Made by a program: the position numbers and the translations under genes. Of a DNA stretch of 7,091 nt, positions 5,529 through 7,091 are shown one piece after another. The DNA comes from Anaerolineae bacterium (GTDB taxonomy: Bacteria; Chloroflexota; Anaerolineae; Aggregatilineales; UBA2796). The stretch covers positions 1 to 7,091 of the forward strand of contig JADZBY010000294.1 of NCBI GenBank assembly GCA_020851855.1. Reading direction: 5' to 3'. Within the stretch, counting starts at the first letter, position 1. The number at the start of each line of letters is the position of its first letter. The notes beneath the pieces are model-generated. The model did no database searches, was not told where the DNA came from, and was given only the letters and a program-made list of their open reading frames with translations.

Positions 5529-6911
5529 ATGGAGCAGTATACGCAGCTTGCCATTCCGAATCCCGACGATCTGCTGTTCGGGGTGTGTCCGCGCCCGCTG
5601 AGCCTGAAAAACGGGATGGTCATCGGCGGCGGCACGGTCTACCCGGAGCTGAATTTCACCCTGCCGGTGATGGGCATCGAGGCGAGCACCATGCCGGAAG
5701 TGCGCGCCCAGTATACGCAGATGATCGAGGGCGTGTGCGCGCGGGCCGCCGAGTTACAGACGCCGGGGCTGGTCGTGGAATTTGAGCTATTGCCGGAATT
5801 GACGCAGAACCCGGAATGGGGCGCGGACGTGACGAAGATCCTGCGCGAGACGCTGGACCGGTACGCGGCGAAACACGGCCTGAAGGGCGCGCTGCGCGTG
5901 ACGCCCAACGACATCCGCGAGTTCGAGCGCCCGCCGCTGTTGCGCACCGGGCTGCTGTGGGACAACATGCTGCGCAGCTTCCGGCTGTGCGCCGAGGCCG
6001 GGGCGGACTTGCTGTCTATCGAGTCGACGGGCGGCAAGGAAATCCACGACGACGCGCTGTTGCAGGCCGATCTGGCGGCGGCAGTGTTCGCGCTGGGCGT
6101 ACTGGGCAGCCGGGACATGGCGTTCCTGTGGGATGCCATCGTGGAAATCGGCAACGAGACGGGCGCGGTCCCGGCGGGCGATACGGCGTGCGGATTCGGC
6201 AACACGGCGATGATGCTGGCGCACGCGCGCTACATCCCGAAGGTGTGGGCGGCGCTGGTGCGCGTGCTGACGGTGACGCGCAGCCTGGTGGCCTACGAGC
6301 GCGGCGCGGTTGGTCCGAGCAAAGATTGCGCCTATGAAGGGCCGTACATCAAGGCCATCACGGGCTATCCGATTGCGCTGGAAGGGGCCGAGGCGGCGTG
6401 CGCGCACCTGTCGTCGCTGGGCAACATCATGAAGGCGACGGCGGACCTATGGAGCAACGAGTCGGTGCAGAACGTAAAGCTGCTGGGCGGCATGGCTCCG
6501 ACGGTGTCGCTGGAGCAGCTGGTGTACGCGGCGCGGCTGATGAACGTCGCGACAGGCAAGGGCAAAGCTGCGGCGCTCATGCTGCGCGACTGGTTTGTCG
6601 AGTCGGATGCGCCATTTGACCCGCAGGCGTATGTGTTGCGCCCGGATATGGTGATCAAGCTGGCGGGCGAGATCGTGGCCGAGCCAACGCCTTATCTCCG
6701 GACGCGGCGCGCGGCGCTGGCGACGCTTGAGGCGCTTCGGCAGGGGGTAGCGCAGGGTGCGTTCAGCCTGCCCAAGACGGAGACGGCGTGGCTGGACCGG
6801 CTCTCGAAGCAGGCGGATGCGCTGCCAGAGGACGAGGGCGCGTTTATCGCGGCCCAGGCGGCGCTGGCGGACCGGGCGAAGGTGCGGCTGGAGCAGTACG
6901 AGGTGGCGTAG
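5529..6911 (+). CDS. mtaB: Methanol:corrinoid methyltransferase, MtaB type
   Basis: This 460-residue cytoplasmic protein is almost the length of Methanosarcina barkeri MtaB. MtaB is a zinc enzyme with a TIM-barrel core that activates methanol and methylates the cobalamin of its corrinoid partner MtaC. The three zinc ligands known for M. barkeri MtaB (Glu164, Cys220, Cys269) have clear counterparts: Glu165 in LLSIESTGGKE, Cys221 in AGDTACGFGNTAMMLA and Cys267 in GPSKDCAYEGPYIKAITG. Other family-like stretches are GVCPRPLSLKNGMVIGGGTVYPE (split here as residues 18-40) and LLGGMAPTVSLEQLVYAARLMN (318-339). The ATG at 5529 has a strong AAGGAG 6 bases upstream. No stand-alone MtaC is seen; the likely partner is the corrinoid domain encoded at 1627-3579. 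A different small methyl donor is possible, because substrate range cannot be read from the ligands alone. Confidence 0.93.
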   Translation: MEQYTQLAIPNPDDLLFGVCPRPLSLKNGMVIGGGTVYPELNFTLPVMGIEASTMPEVRAQYTQMIEGVCARAAELQTPGLVVEFELLPELTQNPEWGADVTKILRETLDRYAAKHGLKGALRVTPNDIREFERPPLLRTGLLWDNMLRSFRLCAEAGADLLSIESTGGKEIHDDALLQADLAAAVFALGVLGSRDMAFLWDAIVEIGNETGAVPAGDTACGFGNTAMMLAHARYIPKVWAALVRVLTVTRSLVAYERGAVGPSKDCAYEGPYIKAITGYPIALEGAEAACAHLSSLGNIMKATADLWSNESVQNVKLLGGMAPTVSLEQLVYAARLMNVATGKGKAAALMLRDWFVESDAPFDPQAYVLRPDMVIKLAGEIVAEPTPYLRTRRAALATLEALRQGVAQGAFSLPKTETAWLDRLSKQADALPEDEGAFIAAQAALADRAKVRLEQYEVA

Positions 6912-6938
6912 AAATTTGTGCGGCGCGTGGGGGGGTGC

Positions 6939-6962
6939 GGGCGGCTCGCGAGCCGCCCCTAC
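6939..6962 (-). repeat. Palindrome with CCCCTAC flank, family B
   Basis: A perfect 20-bp palindrome at 6939-6958 (GGGCGGCTCG and its complement CGAGCCGCCC), followed by CTAC to give the CCCCTAC flank. It begins 27 bases after the mtaB stop codon, so it may shape the 3' end of the transcript, but no T-tract follows it. Confidence 0.85.
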
Positions 6963-6975
6963 AGCGCCGTGATGT

Positions 6976-6999
6976 GTAGGGGCGCGTCGCGACGCGCCC
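6976..6999 (+). repeat. GTAGGGG palindrome, family B
   Basis: GTAGGGG at 6976-6982 leads into a perfect 20-bp palindrome at 6980-6999 (GGGCGCGTCG and its complement CGACGCGCCC). It faces the preceding palindrome tail to tail across a 13-base spacer, repeating the arrangement at 3669-3730. Confidence 0.85.
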
Positions 7000-7053
7000 G
7001 CCATCATGATCCGCGCCCTACTACATCAACTTGGTGAGGATTCAGGGTCGTTT

Positions 7054-7091
7054 CCCCCACCCCAACCCCTCCCCCATGAAGAGGGAGGGGC
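7054..7091. repeat. Inverted-repeat element, family A copy 3, cut by the window edge
   Basis: CCCCCACCCCAACCCCTCCC resembles the left arms at 142-164 and 5274-5294. An inner hairpin, CCCCTCCC (7066-7073) with GGGAGGGG (7083-7090), encloses ATG as in the first copy. The rest lies beyond the window. The bases 7000-7053 between this and the preceding palindrome show nothing recognisable. Confidence 0.65.

Overview
The window is GC-rich bacterial DNA with all recognisable genes on the + strand. The dense dispersed palindromic repeats in the intergenic gaps and the gene content (sugar ABC transporter, corrinoid methyltransferases, DUF4380 protein) resemble Chloroflexota, perhaps an Anaerolineae-type lineage. 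That assignment is an inference from style, since the window holds no rRNA or marker gene.

Layout: (1) positions 1-140 hold the last 45 codons of an RbsA-type sugar ABC transporter ATPase. (2) 141-243 is an imperfect inverted-repeat element. (3) 265-1569 encodes a DUF4380 / aldose-epimerase-like protein. (4) 1627-3579 encodes a 650-residue fusion of a uroporphyrinogen-decarboxylase-family (URO-D) methyltransferase and a B12-binding corrinoid protein, with the same domain order as chloromethane methyltransferase CmuA. (5) 3580-3834 is a gap with a 39-bp tandem repeat and GTAGGG hairpins. (6) 3835-5199 encodes a second URO-D/MtaA-like methyltransferase with a C-terminal thioredoxin-fold domain carrying a CAAC motif. 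(7) 5200-5528 is a gap holding a composite nested inverted repeat. (8) 5529-6911 encodes an MtaB-type methanol:corrinoid methyltransferase with its zinc ligands intact. (9) 6912-7091 is non-coding, with two perfect 20-bp palindromes and a third, edge-truncated copy of the large inverted-repeat family.

Working model: MtaB would take a methyl group from methanol or a related donor and place it on the cobalamin of a corrinoid protein. The only corrinoid protein visible is the one fused to the first URO-D domain. One or both URO-D proteins would then pass the methyl group to a final acceptor, probably tetrahydrofolate or a thiol. The sugar transporter and DUF4380 neighbours suggest, by context only, that the methyl groups could come from methoxylated carbohydrate or from methanol released from it. 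The most unusual parts are the URO-D/thioredoxin fusion, the altered zinc-ligand sets of both URO-D proteins, and the covarying hairpin family between the genes. No cobalamin riboswitch, tRNA, rRNA, CRISPR array or transposase gene was recognised by eye.
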